A stretch of 64,000 nt of DNA from Bacteroidota bacterium (GTDB taxonomy: Bacteria > Bacteroidota > Bacteroidia > Chitinophagales > Chitinophagaceae). The notes under the pieces are model-generated. The model saw nothing but the letters and a program-made list of their open reading frames with translations. It did not search any database and was not told the origin of the DNA. Position 1 is the stretch's first letter; every line of letters starts with the position of its first letter. Positions 51,064-59,117 of the stretch are shown here, piece after piece. The position numbers and the translations under genes were made by a program. The DNA is taken from assembly GCA_023416995.1 (NCBI GenBank), contig JAEZGI010000020.1, forward strand, positions 62,001 through 126,000. Reading direction: 5' to 3'.

Positions 51064-52647
51064 ATGGTTAAGCAACCTAAAAGTTTGCTGGGTTCGTTAG
51101 GCTCAGACTTTCCGTCGTCCGTTGTTGTGTTTTTAGTAGCATTACCGCTTTGTATGGGTATTGCATTGGGTTCCGGAGCACCATTGTTCTCCGGATTGAT
51201 CGCCGGTATCGTTGGAGGTATCGTGGTCGGATCATTAAGTGGCTCCCAATTAAGTGTCAGCGGTCCGGCTGCGGGACTAACAGCCATTGTGGTAGTAGCA
51301 ATCACAAAACTTCAATCTTATGAAGTTTTCCTGGTAGCCGTAGTAATCGGAGGATTTCTTCAATTAATACTCGGTTTCATGAGAGCCGGTATTTTAGGCG
51401 ATTATATTCCTTCAAATGTTATTAAAGGAATGCTGGCCGCTATTGGTCTTATACTGATCTTGAAACAGATTCCCCATTTTGTCGGGTACGAAGCCGACTT
51501 CCAGGGTGATGAAAGTTTTGTTCAGAAAGATGGTCAGAATACATTTACCGAACTCTACTATTCGTTTGTTAACCTTTTGCCTGTGGCGCTGATGATTGGT
51601 ATTGTGTGCCTCGCGCTCCAGATTTTCTGGGACAAGGTTCTGGTGAAAAAAGGTAAAATCTTCAAACTGATACCCTCACCTTTGATCGTTGTACTTGTTG
51701 GAACAATCATCAATGAAGTACTGAAGGTTACAAATCCTGAGATAGCACTCACCGCAGCTCACCTGGTAAATATTCCTATGGCGGAAACACCGGCTGAGTT
51801 TCTGTCTTTCTTTACGATGCCTGATTTTAGTCAGCTTGGGAACTTCGCGATTTATTCAACAGCTTTCACACTGGCCATTGTAGCGAGTCTTGAAACACTG
51901 TTGAACATCGAAGCTTCTGATGAGTTGGATCCATATCAACGTGTAACGCCAACAAATCGTGAATTGAAGGCACAGGGCGTAGGAAATATGTTGTCCGGTA
52001 TGATCGGTGGGTTGCCCGTTACATCAGTTATTGTTCGTACTTCAGCTAACGTTAACGCGGGTGCGAAAACGAAGATGTCTACCATTTTGCATGGGGTATT
52101 GTTGCTTATTTGCGTAGCAATGATCCCAGGGCTTTTAAATAAAATTCCCTATTCATCTCTGGCCGCAATCCTGATTTTCACAGGATATAAGCTGACCAAA
52201 GTGGCATTATATAAGGAATACTTTTCAAAAGGAATGGACCAGTTCGTACCCTTTGTGGTTACCGTGCTGGCAATACTTTTCACCGACCTGCTGATCGGTA
52301 TCCTGATCGGTTGCTGTGTTTCACTTTTCTTTGTGATGAGAAGCAACTTTAAATCGGCCGTATTTGTAGTAAATGATGACAGAAACTACTTGTTCCGTCT
52401 GAGAAAAGATGTTTCGTTCCTGAACAAACCGATCGTTAAAAACAAACTTGAGGGCGTGCCGGATGACTCATTTGTTCTGATAGATGCATCAAGGGCAGAT
52501 TTTATTGATAAAGATGTTATTGAAGTGATTGAAGACTTCATGACCAGGGCCCCGCTCAAAAACATCAAAGTAGAACTGAAAACCAGTGTGAATAAAGTAC
52601 AGGGGTTCAGTAAAGAAAAAACACCAATTTTAAAATCCAAACATTAA
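51064..52647 (+). CDS. SulP-family anion transporter, candidate bicarbonate or sulfate carrier
   Basis: 527 residues with the SulP fold: VVVFLVALPLCMGIALGSGAPLFSGLIAGI, GSLSGSQLSVSGPAAGLTAI, a long helical stretch and a C-terminal STAS-like domain (DSFVLIDASRADFIDKDVIEVI). The gene is followed after three bases by a beta-carbonic anhydrase, which argues for bicarbonate as substrate. Sulfate transport, the other common activity, lacks contextual support here. Inner membrane. Confidence 0.88.
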   Translation: MVKQPKSLLGSLGSDFPSSVVVFLVALPLCMGIALGSGAPLFSGLIAGIVGGIVVGSLSGSQLSVSGPAAGLTAIVVVAITKLQSYEVFLVAVVIGGFLQLILGFMRAGILGDYIPSNVIKGMLAAIGLILILKQIPHFVGYEADFQGDESFVQKDGQNTFTELYYSFVNLLPVALMIGIVCLALQIFWDKVLVKKGKIFKLIPSPLIVVLVGTIINEVLKVTNPEIALTAAHLVNIPMAETPAEFLSFFTMPDFSQLGNFAIYSTAFTLAIVASLETLLNIEASDELDPYQRVTPTNRELKAQGVGNMLSGMIGGLPVTSVIVRTSANVNAGAKTKMSTILHGVLLLICVAMIPGLLNKIPYSSLAAILIFTGYKLTKVALYKEYFSKGMDQFVPFVVTVLAILFTDLLIGILIGCCVSLFFVMRSNFKSAVFVVNDDRNYLFRLRKDVSFLNKPIVKNKLEGVPDDSFVLIDASRADFIDKDVIEVIEDFMTRAPLKNIKVELKTSVNKVQGFSKEKTPILKSKH

Positions 52648-52650
52648 GAA

Positions 52651-53274
52651 ATGCATTCATTCGAAAAGTTATTACTCGAAAATAAAGCCTGGGCCGCAGA
52701 AAAGGTTCAGGAAGATCCCGGCTATTTTAAAAGACTGGCCGATGTTCAAACGCCTGAATTTCTCTGGATCGGTTGCAGCGACAGCCGCGTTCCCGCGAAT
52801 GAAGTCACCGGCACCGAGCCAGGTGAGATCTTTGTACACCGCAACATTGCCAATCTTGTAATTGAAGATGACCTGAACGTGCTGAGTGTGCTTGAGTATG
52901 CGGTGGCGCATCTTAAAGTAAAACACGTTATTGTTTGTGGTCATTACGGTTGTGGAGGTATAAAAGCAGCGATGTCAGATCAAAGTCTTGGTATACTTGA
53001 CAAATGGCTTGGACGTATCAAGTCGGTTTACCAGGAACATTTTGAAGAAATCAATTCGCTGGAAAGCCCGGAAGCACGTGCCGACCTGCTCACCGAATAC
53101 AATGTGAAACAACAGGTATTAAATCTCTCTGAAACCGAGTGCATCAAGAAAGCATGGAAGAGTGAAAACCGCCCCCATATTCACGGTTGGGCGTATGGTC
53201 TTAAAGATGGTATTCTGAACAAGGTTATTCATATCGCACCACCGGTGAAAGATGAAAAATATGTGATCATTTAA
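52651..53274 (+). CDS. can: Beta-carbonic anhydrase
   Basis: 207 residues. Zinc ligands C42, H98 and C101 and the D44/R46 dyad are intact (GCSDSRVP, GHYGCGG), along with FVHRNIANLV. It interconverts CO2 and bicarbonate and is cytosolic. Fused in a transcriptional unit with the SulP transporter (gap of three bases) and followed by a terminator, it would supply or remove bicarbonate transported by its partner. Confidence 0.94.
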   Translation: MHSFEKLLLENKAWAAEKVQEDPGYFKRLADVQTPEFLWIGCSDSRVPANEVTGTEPGEIFVHRNIANLVIEDDLNVLSVLEYAVAHLKVKHVIVCGHYGCGGIKAAMSDQSLGILDKWLGRIKSVYQEHFEEINSLESPEARADLLTEYNVKQQVLNLSETECIKKAWKSENRPHIHGWAYGLKDGILNKVIHIAPPVKDEKYVII

Positions 53275-53306
53275 GAAGGACCCCTAAATAATGTTCTTCA
53301 AACATG

Positions 53307-53352
53307 GAAAGCCCCTGTGACCGGATATAGCCCGGGCAGGGCTTTCTTTTTT
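53307..53352 (+). terminator. Terminator after the SulP-carbonic anhydrase operon
   Basis: GAAAGCCC and GGGCTTTC pair across a 24-base loop that may fold further, followed by TTTTTT. It lies 33 bases after the stop. Confidence 0.75.
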
Positions 53353-53483
53353 AACGGAGCTGATGTTTTCTCTGGCCGGCGGGGTACGTAGGCAGATACA
53401 TAATCGTTTTATTTTAGTGTATGCGCGCCCGTGATTGCACCAAAGATTCATATATTCGGTGCTTTAAAAAACGCGGCTGTCAT

Positions 53484-54983
53484 ATGAAATCACAAGCGCA
53501 GGGTATTTGGAAAGTAATCACTGCTTCTTCTGTAGGAACCCTGATTGAATGGTACGACTTTTACATCTTCGGCAGCCTTTCCACCATCCTGGCTCAAAAG
53601 TTTTTCCCCGACACAAACCCTACTGCGGCCCTTTTGTCAACCCTGGCCACATTTGCTGCCGGTTTTATCGTACGCCCGTTCGGTGCGTTGGTATTCGGCA
53701 GACTAGGTGACATTATCGGAAGAAAGTACACGTTTCTGCTGACATTGGTCCTGATGGGCGGCTCCACCTTTCTTATAGGATGCGTGCCTACCTATGCCAG
53801 TATAGGCGCCTGGGCACCAATACTGGTTCTGGTGCTCCGGTTGTTGCAGGGTCTTGCGCTGGGCGGTGAATATGGAGGCGCGGCCACCTATGTCGCGGAA
53901 CACGCTCCGTCGAACCGTCGTGGATTCTATACAAGCTGGATCCAAACCACGGCGACCCTCGGTCTCTTCATTTCACTTGGAGTGATCTTATCCATCAGAA
54001 GAATTACCGGCGTGGAAGAATTCACCTCCGGAAACGGTTGGAGATATCCATTCCTTCTATCAATCGTCCTGGTGATTGTGTCGATCTTTATCCGTTTACG
54101 GATGAATGAATCACCATTGTTTGCAAAACTGAAACAGGAAGGCAAAACATCCACCAATCCCCTAAAAGAAAGCTTTGGTAACAAAACCAACTTCAAAATG
54201 GTATTGTTAGCGCTTTTTGGAGCCACGATGGGCCAGGGCGTGATCTGGTACACCAGCCAGTTTTATGCACAGAACTTTATACTTACCAAATGCCTGGTAG
54301 AGTACGAACAGGCAAACACCATTATTCTTATTGCGCTGTTAATCGCCACACCGTTTTTTGTTTTATTTGGTGCGCTTTCAGACAAAATCGGTCGAAAAAA
54401 TATCATTCTCGCGGGAATGTTGTTAGGCATCATTTCCTATCATTTTATCTTCCAGCAATTATATGAAACAGCAGACGTTAGCCTGAAAACAGCTGTGCCC
54501 GAGAAACAGGTGATTCATGGCTCAAGGGTTCTGCACGGCGAGGAATACATTCAGCTTAGTACGGTGACTGATCATTTCACCGATGGTTCAGTGCTGAAAA
54601 CCACTACCCGTGTAAATAACAACGCATCCGCTACCAGCACCGCGCCTAAAAAAGAAATAGTTCTCGGCGAATCAGGTAAATGGAAGATGATCGGCTGGAT
54701 AGCGCTGATGGTGCTTTTTGTGACCATGGTTTATGGGCCCATTGCCGCTTTCCTGGTAGAACTTTTCCCGACCCGAATCAGGTACACTTCAATGTCTTTG
54801 CCTTACCATATCGGTAATGGTGTTTTTGGCGGGCTGGTTCCATTTATCGCCACCCTGATAACCACTATCCCGGGCACCAACCACCTGTCAGGTCTGTGGT
54901 ACCCGGTGGGCGTGGCAATTCTCAGTTTTATAATCGGTGCACTGTACCTTACAAACAGGATCGATAAAAATGTAACTAACTAA
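53484..54983 (+). CDS. MHS-type MFS transporter (metabolite:proton symporter)
   Basis: 499 residues from the ATG at 53484 (MKSQAQGIW). The MHS signature is seen in SSVGTLIEWYDFYIFGSL and FIVRPFGALVFGRLGDIIGRK, then LLQGLALGGEYGGAATYVAEH. Twelve helices, with an unusual hydrophilic insert of about 65 residues (VPEKQVIHGSRVLHGEEYI to SGKWKM) in the loop before helix 9 or so. The substrate may be a carboxylate or osmolyte, undecided. The neighbouring small protein starts 10 bases after the stop. Confidence 0.87.
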   Translation: MKSQAQGIWKVITASSVGTLIEWYDFYIFGSLSTILAQKFFPDTNPTAALLSTLATFAAGFIVRPFGALVFGRLGDIIGRKYTFLLTLVLMGGSTFLIGCVPTYASIGAWAPILVLVLRLLQGLALGGEYGGAATYVAEHAPSNRRGFYTSWIQTTATLGLFISLGVILSIRRITGVEEFTSGNGWRYPFLLSIVLVIVSIFIRLRMNESPLFAKLKQEGKTSTNPLKESFGNKTNFKMVLLALFGATMGQGVIWYTSQFYAQNFILTKCLVEYEQANTIILIALLIATPFFVLFGALSDKIGRKNIILAGMLLGIISYHFIFQQLYETADVSLKTAVPEKQVIHGSRVLHGEEYIQLSTVTDHFTDGSVLKTTTRVNNNASATSTAPKKEIVLGESGKWKMIGWIALMVLFVTMVYGPIAAFLVELFPTRIRYTSMSLPYHIGNGVFGGLVPFIATLITTIPGTNHLSGLWYPVGVAILSFIIGALYLTNRIDKNVTN

Positions 54984-54993
54984 TCGTTTAATC

Positions 54994-55233
54994 ATGAAGT
55001 TACTCAAACGATATCTCGGCATCCTCTGGATACTCCTGGGACCTGCCATCATCTTCATCCTTGTAAAAAGCGCCATTGAAAATATCAGCGCAGGAGGTTC
55101 GGGTGATATTAACCAGCCAGTGCCATGGATCATTGTTATAACCATCTTTACACCCATTGCTATCGGTCTCATGATCTTTGGCTGGTATGCCTTAAAAGGT
55201 GAATTTGACGTGTTGGACAGTATTGATGATTAA
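54994..55233 (+). CDS. Small two-helix membrane protein, transporter partner
   Basis: 79 residues with two hydrophobic helices (YLGILWILLGPAIIFILVKSAI and WIIVITIFTPIAIGLMIFGWYAL), an internal glycine-rich turn and an acidic C terminus. It lies ten bases after the MHS transporter and 16 before gldA. Small proteins of this form accompany MFS transporters in several Bacteroidota, so it may be an accessory subunit. No function known. Confidence 0.7.
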   Translation: MKLLKRYLGILWILLGPAIIFILVKSAIENISAGGSGDINQPVPWIIVITIFTPIAIGLMIFGWYALKGEFDVLDSIDD

Positions 55234-55249
55234 TCATTAGTTTTGTTGG

Positions 55250-56158
55250 ATGTCCATCGAAGTAAACAATTTATCTAAACACTATGGCGAACAGAAGGCC
55301 GTTGATGCCGTTTCGTTTCGTGTTGGTAAAGGACAGATTGTAGGATTTCTTGGGCCAAATGGCGCCGGTAAATCCACCACAATGAAGATCATCACCGGTT
55401 TTTTGAACCAGGATGAAGGTGAAGCGCTGGTATGTGGTATTAACGTAAAAAATGACCCCCTTCTCACAAAAAGCAAAATAGGTTACCTGCCTGAAGCGAA
55501 TCCGCTGTATTATGAAATGTATGTGCGGGAATATCTTGACTTTATTGCCGATGTTCATTCTATCAGCAACAAAAAGCAAAGAATCGAAGAGGTTATAGCC
55601 ATGGTAGGGCTTTCGCTTGAAAGCAAAAAGAAAGTGGGACAGCTCTCCAAAGGTTACAAACAGCGTGTAGGTCTTGCTGCTGCACTGATACATGATCCTG
55701 AAGTATTGATCCTTGATGAGCCCACAACCGGTCTCGATCCCAACCAGATAATTGAAATAAGAGATGTGATCAGGCGGCTTGGGGAAAACAAAACCGTATT
55801 GTTCAGTTCACATATTCTGCAGGAAGTAGAAGCCATCTGCGACCGGGTAGTGATTATTAATAAAGGAAAAGTGGTTGCCGATGACAGCATCGGTTCATTG
55901 CGTAACAGCATGAGCAGCGGCAAAACGATCAGGGTCAGCTTTAAAGAAAAGGTATCCGAACCTGCGATCCGTCAGCTTCCAGCAGTGACCAGTATTCTGA
56001 GCACTGACGGGTTTCACTGGGAACTGCAAACCGCGGAGCCCGACCTGCTTCGTAAACAATTGCTCGAACTATCTTTGCAACAAAATCTGAATATCGTTTC
56101 TTTGCAAAGCTCTGAACAGAGCCTGGAAGAGTTGTTCCGGCAGTTAACCCGCAGTTGA
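55250..56158 (+). CDS. gldA: GldA-like ABC transporter ATP-binding protein
   Basis: 302 residues of the ABC-2 type ATPase: Walker A GPNGAGKST at 35-43, Q-loop and YLPEANPLYYEMYVREYLDF, signature LSKGYKQRVGLA and Walker B VLILDEPTTGLDP. The SYEMYVREYL and long C-terminal domain match GldA, the ATPase of the gliding-motility-linked GldAFG transporter. The gldF and gldG membrane subunits are not in this window. The gene is followed by eno. Confidence 0.83.
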   Translation: MSIEVNNLSKHYGEQKAVDAVSFRVGKGQIVGFLGPNGAGKSTTMKIITGFLNQDEGEALVCGINVKNDPLLTKSKIGYLPEANPLYYEMYVREYLDFIADVHSISNKKQRIEEVIAMVGLSLESKKKVGQLSKGYKQRVGLAAALIHDPEVLILDEPTTGLDPNQIIEIRDVIRRLGENKTVLFSSHILQEVEAICDRVVIINKGKVVADDSIGSLRNSMSSGKTIRVSFKEKVSEPAIRQLPAVTSILSTDGFHWELQTAEPDLLRKQLLELSLQQNLNIVSLQSSEQSLEELFRQLTRS

Positions 56159-56211
56159 AGCGGTCCGGATAAGCACCAGCAATGAGTATCAAATTATAAA
56201 TATTCTATACA

Positions 56212-57501
56212 ATGAGTTACATCTCCGAGATCCATGCGAGACAAATTTTAGACAGCCGCGGAAATCCCACTATTGAAGTGGATGTTCTGACCGATGAAGG
56301 TGCGCTTGGAAGAGCTGCTGTTCCCAGCGGAGCCAGCACAGGTATTCATGAAGCTGTTGAATTGCGCGATGGTGACAAGAAAACATATGTAGGTAAAGGT
56401 GTTCTGAAAGCTGTAAAAAATGTCAACACCCTTATCAGTGAAAAACTGCTTGGTTTTGATGTTGCTGATCAACCCGGTCTTGACCAGGCACTGATTGAAC
56501 TTGATGGCACCGAAAACAAATCAAATCTCGGAGCAAATGCCACACTGGCTGTGAGTATGGCTGTAGCAAAAGCTGCTGCTGCAGAATCAGGTCTTCCACT
56601 GTTTCGTTACATCGGTGGCACCAATGCGAAAACATTGCCCATTCCTATGATGAACATCCTGAATGGTGGTGCTCATGCTGACAATAAAATCGACTTCCAG
56701 GAATTCATGATCATGCCGATCGGAGCCACCAGTTTTAGCGAAGGTCTTCGTTGGGGTGTTGAAATATTCCATGCATTGAAAACCGTTTTGAAAAAGAACG
56801 GCTATAGCACAAACGTGGGTGATGAAGGTGGTTTTGCACCAAACATCCAGAGCAATGAAGAAGCTATTGAAACTGTTCTTACTGCAATCACCGCAGCAGG
56901 ATACACTGCAGGCAGCCAGATAGCAATCGCTATGGATGCCGCTAACAGCGAGCTTTGGGATGGCAAAAAGAAAAAGTATGTGTTCCATAAAAGTGATGGA
57001 AAAGAAATGACCAGCGAAGAACTGGTTAAATACTGGGAAAGCTGGGTTAACAAATATCCAATCATTTCTATCGAAGATGGAATGGCAGAAGATGATTGGG
57101 ATGGTTGGAAGTTGCTTACTGAAACTATCGGCAGCAAATGCCAGTTAGTAGGCGATGATCTTTTTGTTACTAACGTAACCCGCCTGCAACAAGGTCTTGA
57201 CCGCAACATTGCAAACGGATTGCTGGTAAAGGTTAACCAGATCGGTACCATCACTGAAACCATCAATGCGGTAACCCTTGCACAACATAATGGTTACAAT
57301 ACCATCATGAGTCACAGAAGCGGTGAAACTGAAGACACAACCATCGCAGATCTCGCGGTTGCATTGAATTGCGGTCAAATCAAAACCGGTTCCGCTTCTC
57401 GTACCGACAGGATCGCAAAATACAACCAACTGATCCGAATCGAAGAAACACTTGGTAATACCGGCCTTTATCCGGCAGGTAAAATCAAGTTCGGTAAGTA
57501 A
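56212..57501 (+). CDS. eno: Enolase
   Basis: 429 residues. Converts 2-phosphoglycerate to phosphoenolpyruvate in glycolysis. ARQILDSRGNPTIEVDV, SGASTGIHEAVELRDGD, the TNVGDEGGFAPN loop, ISIEDGMAEDDWDGW and LVKVNQIGTITET with the catalytic lysine plus MSHRSGETEDTTIAD are all present. It is preceded by gldA and followed by a perfect hairpin (57513-57544). Confidence 0.98.
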   Translation: MSYISEIHARQILDSRGNPTIEVDVLTDEGALGRAAVPSGASTGIHEAVELRDGDKKTYVGKGVLKAVKNVNTLISEKLLGFDVADQPGLDQALIELDGTENKSNLGANATLAVSMAVAKAAAAESGLPLFRYIGGTNAKTLPIPMMNILNGGAHADNKIDFQEFMIMPIGATSFSEGLRWGVEIFHALKTVLKKNGYSTNVGDEGGFAPNIQSNEEAIETVLTAITAAGYTAGSQIAIAMDAANSELWDGKKKKYVFHKSDGKEMTSEELVKYWESWVNKYPIISIEDGMAEDDWDGWKLLTETIGSKCQLVGDDLFVTNVTRLQQGLDRNIANGLLVKVNQIGTITETINAVTLAQHNGYNTIMSHRSGETEDTTIADLAVALNCGQIKTGSASRTDRIAKYNQLIRIEETLGNTGLYPAGKIKFGK

Positions 57502-57512
57502 TTATTTTTATC

Positions 57513-57544
57513 GGGTACTTATCCTTTCTTCAGGATAAGTACCC
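57513..57544 (+). terminator. Strong hairpin between eno and divIC
   Basis: GGGTACTTATCC pairs perfectly with GGATAAGTACCC around an eight-base loop, with only a modest T tract (TAATTTTAG) after it. It lies 11 bases after the eno stop and 15 before the start of the next gene, so it would reduce read-through or stabilise eno mRNA. Confidence 0.75.
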
Positions 57545-57558
57545 TAATTTTAGAATAC

Positions 57559-57873
57559 ATGGCAGGTCTGACAATACTGAAACATTTGCCTTCCTGGCTC
57601 AAAAACAAGTACATCATCGCCACAGCGGTGTTTTGTGTATGGTTGCTGTTTTTTGATGACCGGGACCTTGTTTCGCAATTCAGACACAACCGGGAGCTTA
57701 ACAAATTAGAAGACAGCCGCGACTACTACGTTGAAGAGATCCGAAAGACCACTGCAGAGCTGGAAAAGCTGAAATCTGACCCGTCCACCCTGGAAAAGTA
57801 TGCAAGAGAAAAATACCGGATGAAAAAGGACGAAGAGGACCTTTTTATCATCGTTGAGCCCAAATCCAATTGA
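57559..57873 (+). CDS. FtsB/DivIC-like cell-division protein
   Basis: 104 residues: a short cytosolic N terminus, one membrane helix (YIIATAVFCVWLLFF) and a periplasmic coiled coil (QFRHNRELNKLEDSRDYYVE, IRKTTAELEKLKSDPSTLEK) ending with KYAREKYRMKKDEEDLF. This is the septum-formation initiator family; it works with FtsL/FtsQ at the divisome. It is expressed after enolase, across the hairpin. Confidence 0.87.
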   Translation: MAGLTILKHLPSWLKNKYIIATAVFCVWLLFFDDRDLVSQFRHNRELNKLEDSRDYYVEEIRKTTAELEKLKSDPSTLEKYAREKYRMKKDEEDLFIIVEPKSN

Positions 57874-57941
57874 AAACCAGAGAAATCACGATCCTATACA
57901 ATAAGCGGCACTTAAAATCGTTTTTCTATACGGACGGACAC

Positions 57942-57969
57942 CCGAAACTGACTATTTCGGACTTTTTTT
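57942..57969 (+). terminator. Weak terminator after the divIC-like gene
   Basis: CCGAAA and TTTCGG pair around a seven-base loop, followed by ACTTTTTTT. It ends just before the next gene, whose start is placed at the ATG at 57989 rather than a TTG at 57968. Confidence 0.5.
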
Positions 57970-57988
57970 GGACATAAATGGTTTTGCT

Positions 57989-58225
57989 ATGTATTTACTC
58001 TTTACACCAGAGGAACTCATACAGTATTTGTATAAGGAGACTTCTCACGAAAAAACGCTTGCTATCGAAGCGGCCCTGCGTGAGGATTGGACACTCCGCG
58101 AAAAATTAGAAGTTCTCAAAGCTTCTACTCAGAAATTAGACTCAATCCTTGAATCACCCCGAACCGAAGTAATCCTGAACGTTCTCAATTATGCGAGAAC
58201 CACAGAGGTGAATTCAATCAGCTGA
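57989..58225 (+). CDS. Small helical protein of unknown function
   Basis: 78 residues from the ATG at 57989 (MYLLFTPEELIQYLYKETS). Helical and amphipathic, with EEL, ALREDW and KLEVLKASTQKLDSIL. No membrane segment or known motif. The pattern (EELIQYLYKETS...AIEAALREDWTLREKLEVL) recalls anti-sigma factor N-terminal parts, but there is no sigma gene nearby. It precedes nth by 43 bases. Confidence 0.6.
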   Translation: MYLLFTPEELIQYLYKETSHEKTLAIEAALREDWTLREKLEVLKASTQKLDSILESPRTEVILNVLNYARTTEVNSIS

Positions 58226-58268
58226 TTACCCATTCCATTTCTTATCCTAATTTTGCGTCATTCACAAG

Positions 58269-58931
58269 ATGACCAGGAAAGAACGCTATCAGGTTGTAAT
58301 CGACTATTTTCAGGAACACGCACCTTCTGCCGAGACAGAACTAATTTACGATAACCCTTACCAGTTACTGGTAGCGGTTATTTTATCTGCCCAATGTACA
58401 GACAAGAGGGTCAACCTCACAACGCCTGCTATATTTGAACGTTATCCTGATCCGCAAACACTTGGCCAGGCTGATTTTGATTCACTGTTTCCGCTAATCA
58501 GGAGCATCTCTTACCCCAATAATAAAACCAAACACCTGCTTGGCATGGCCCGGATGCTGGTGGACGACTTCGGTGGTGAAGTTCCTTTAACAGTAAACGA
58601 ACTGGTCAAACTACCAGGGGTAGGCAGAAAAACTGCCAATGTAATTACCTCTGTAATAGATCAGCAACCCAATATGGCTGTTGACACCCACGTATTCCGA
58701 GTATCTGCACGGTTGGGCCTTACCGTTGGTGCAAAAACTCCTTTAGCTGCTGAAAAACAGTTGATAAAATATCTTCCCCAGGAACTTGTACATAAAGCGC
58801 ATCATTGGCTGATACTGCATGGAAGGTACGTATGCACTGCGCGTAACCCACGCTGCGGTATCTGCGGTTTGCGGAACATTTGCCTTTACTATCGTAAAGT
58901 TGTTTCATCTCCCTCCTTACTTCGTGGTTAA
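58269..58931 (+). CDS. nth: Endonuclease III (DNA glycosylase/AP lyase)
   Basis: 220 residues. The helix-hairpin-helix LPGVGRKTANVI carries catalytic K121, D139 sits in AVDTHVFRV, and the [4Fe-4S] cluster cysteines are C189, C196, C199 and C205. It removes oxidised pyrimidines and cleaves the abasic site. Length and spacing of motifs match the E. coli enzyme. A second glycosylase of the Nei type is at 21775-22509. Confidence 0.96.
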   Translation: MTRKERYQVVIDYFQEHAPSAETELIYDNPYQLLVAVILSAQCTDKRVNLTTPAIFERYPDPQTLGQADFDSLFPLIRSISYPNNKTKHLLGMARMLVDDFGGEVPLTVNELVKLPGVGRKTANVITSVIDQQPNMAVDTHVFRVSARLGLTVGAKTPLAAEKQLIKYLPQELVHKAHHWLILHGRYVCTARNPRCGICGLRNICLYYRKVVSSPSLLRG

Positions 58932-59057
58932 ATCCTCTTAATTTTGCAGTTTCTTATCTGACCACTTGCCGCATTTTTTTCATACACCATTTCACACAAC
59001 CGATTCCGGTGATTAAACCGCCCATCATAGGTTAACATTCTTTTTAGGGGTAGAGAG

Positions 59058-59065
59058 TATTTTTG
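59058..59065 (+). promoter_or_regulatory. -7 promoter element of the 59118 gene
   Basis: TATTTTTG matches TAnnTTTG, 52 bases before the ATG. The TTTG -33 element is not clear. Confidence 0.4.
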
Positions 59066-59117
59066 TAAAATATTTATAACGGTTAGCCGTCAATCATAAC
59101 AAATTAAACAGGATCTG

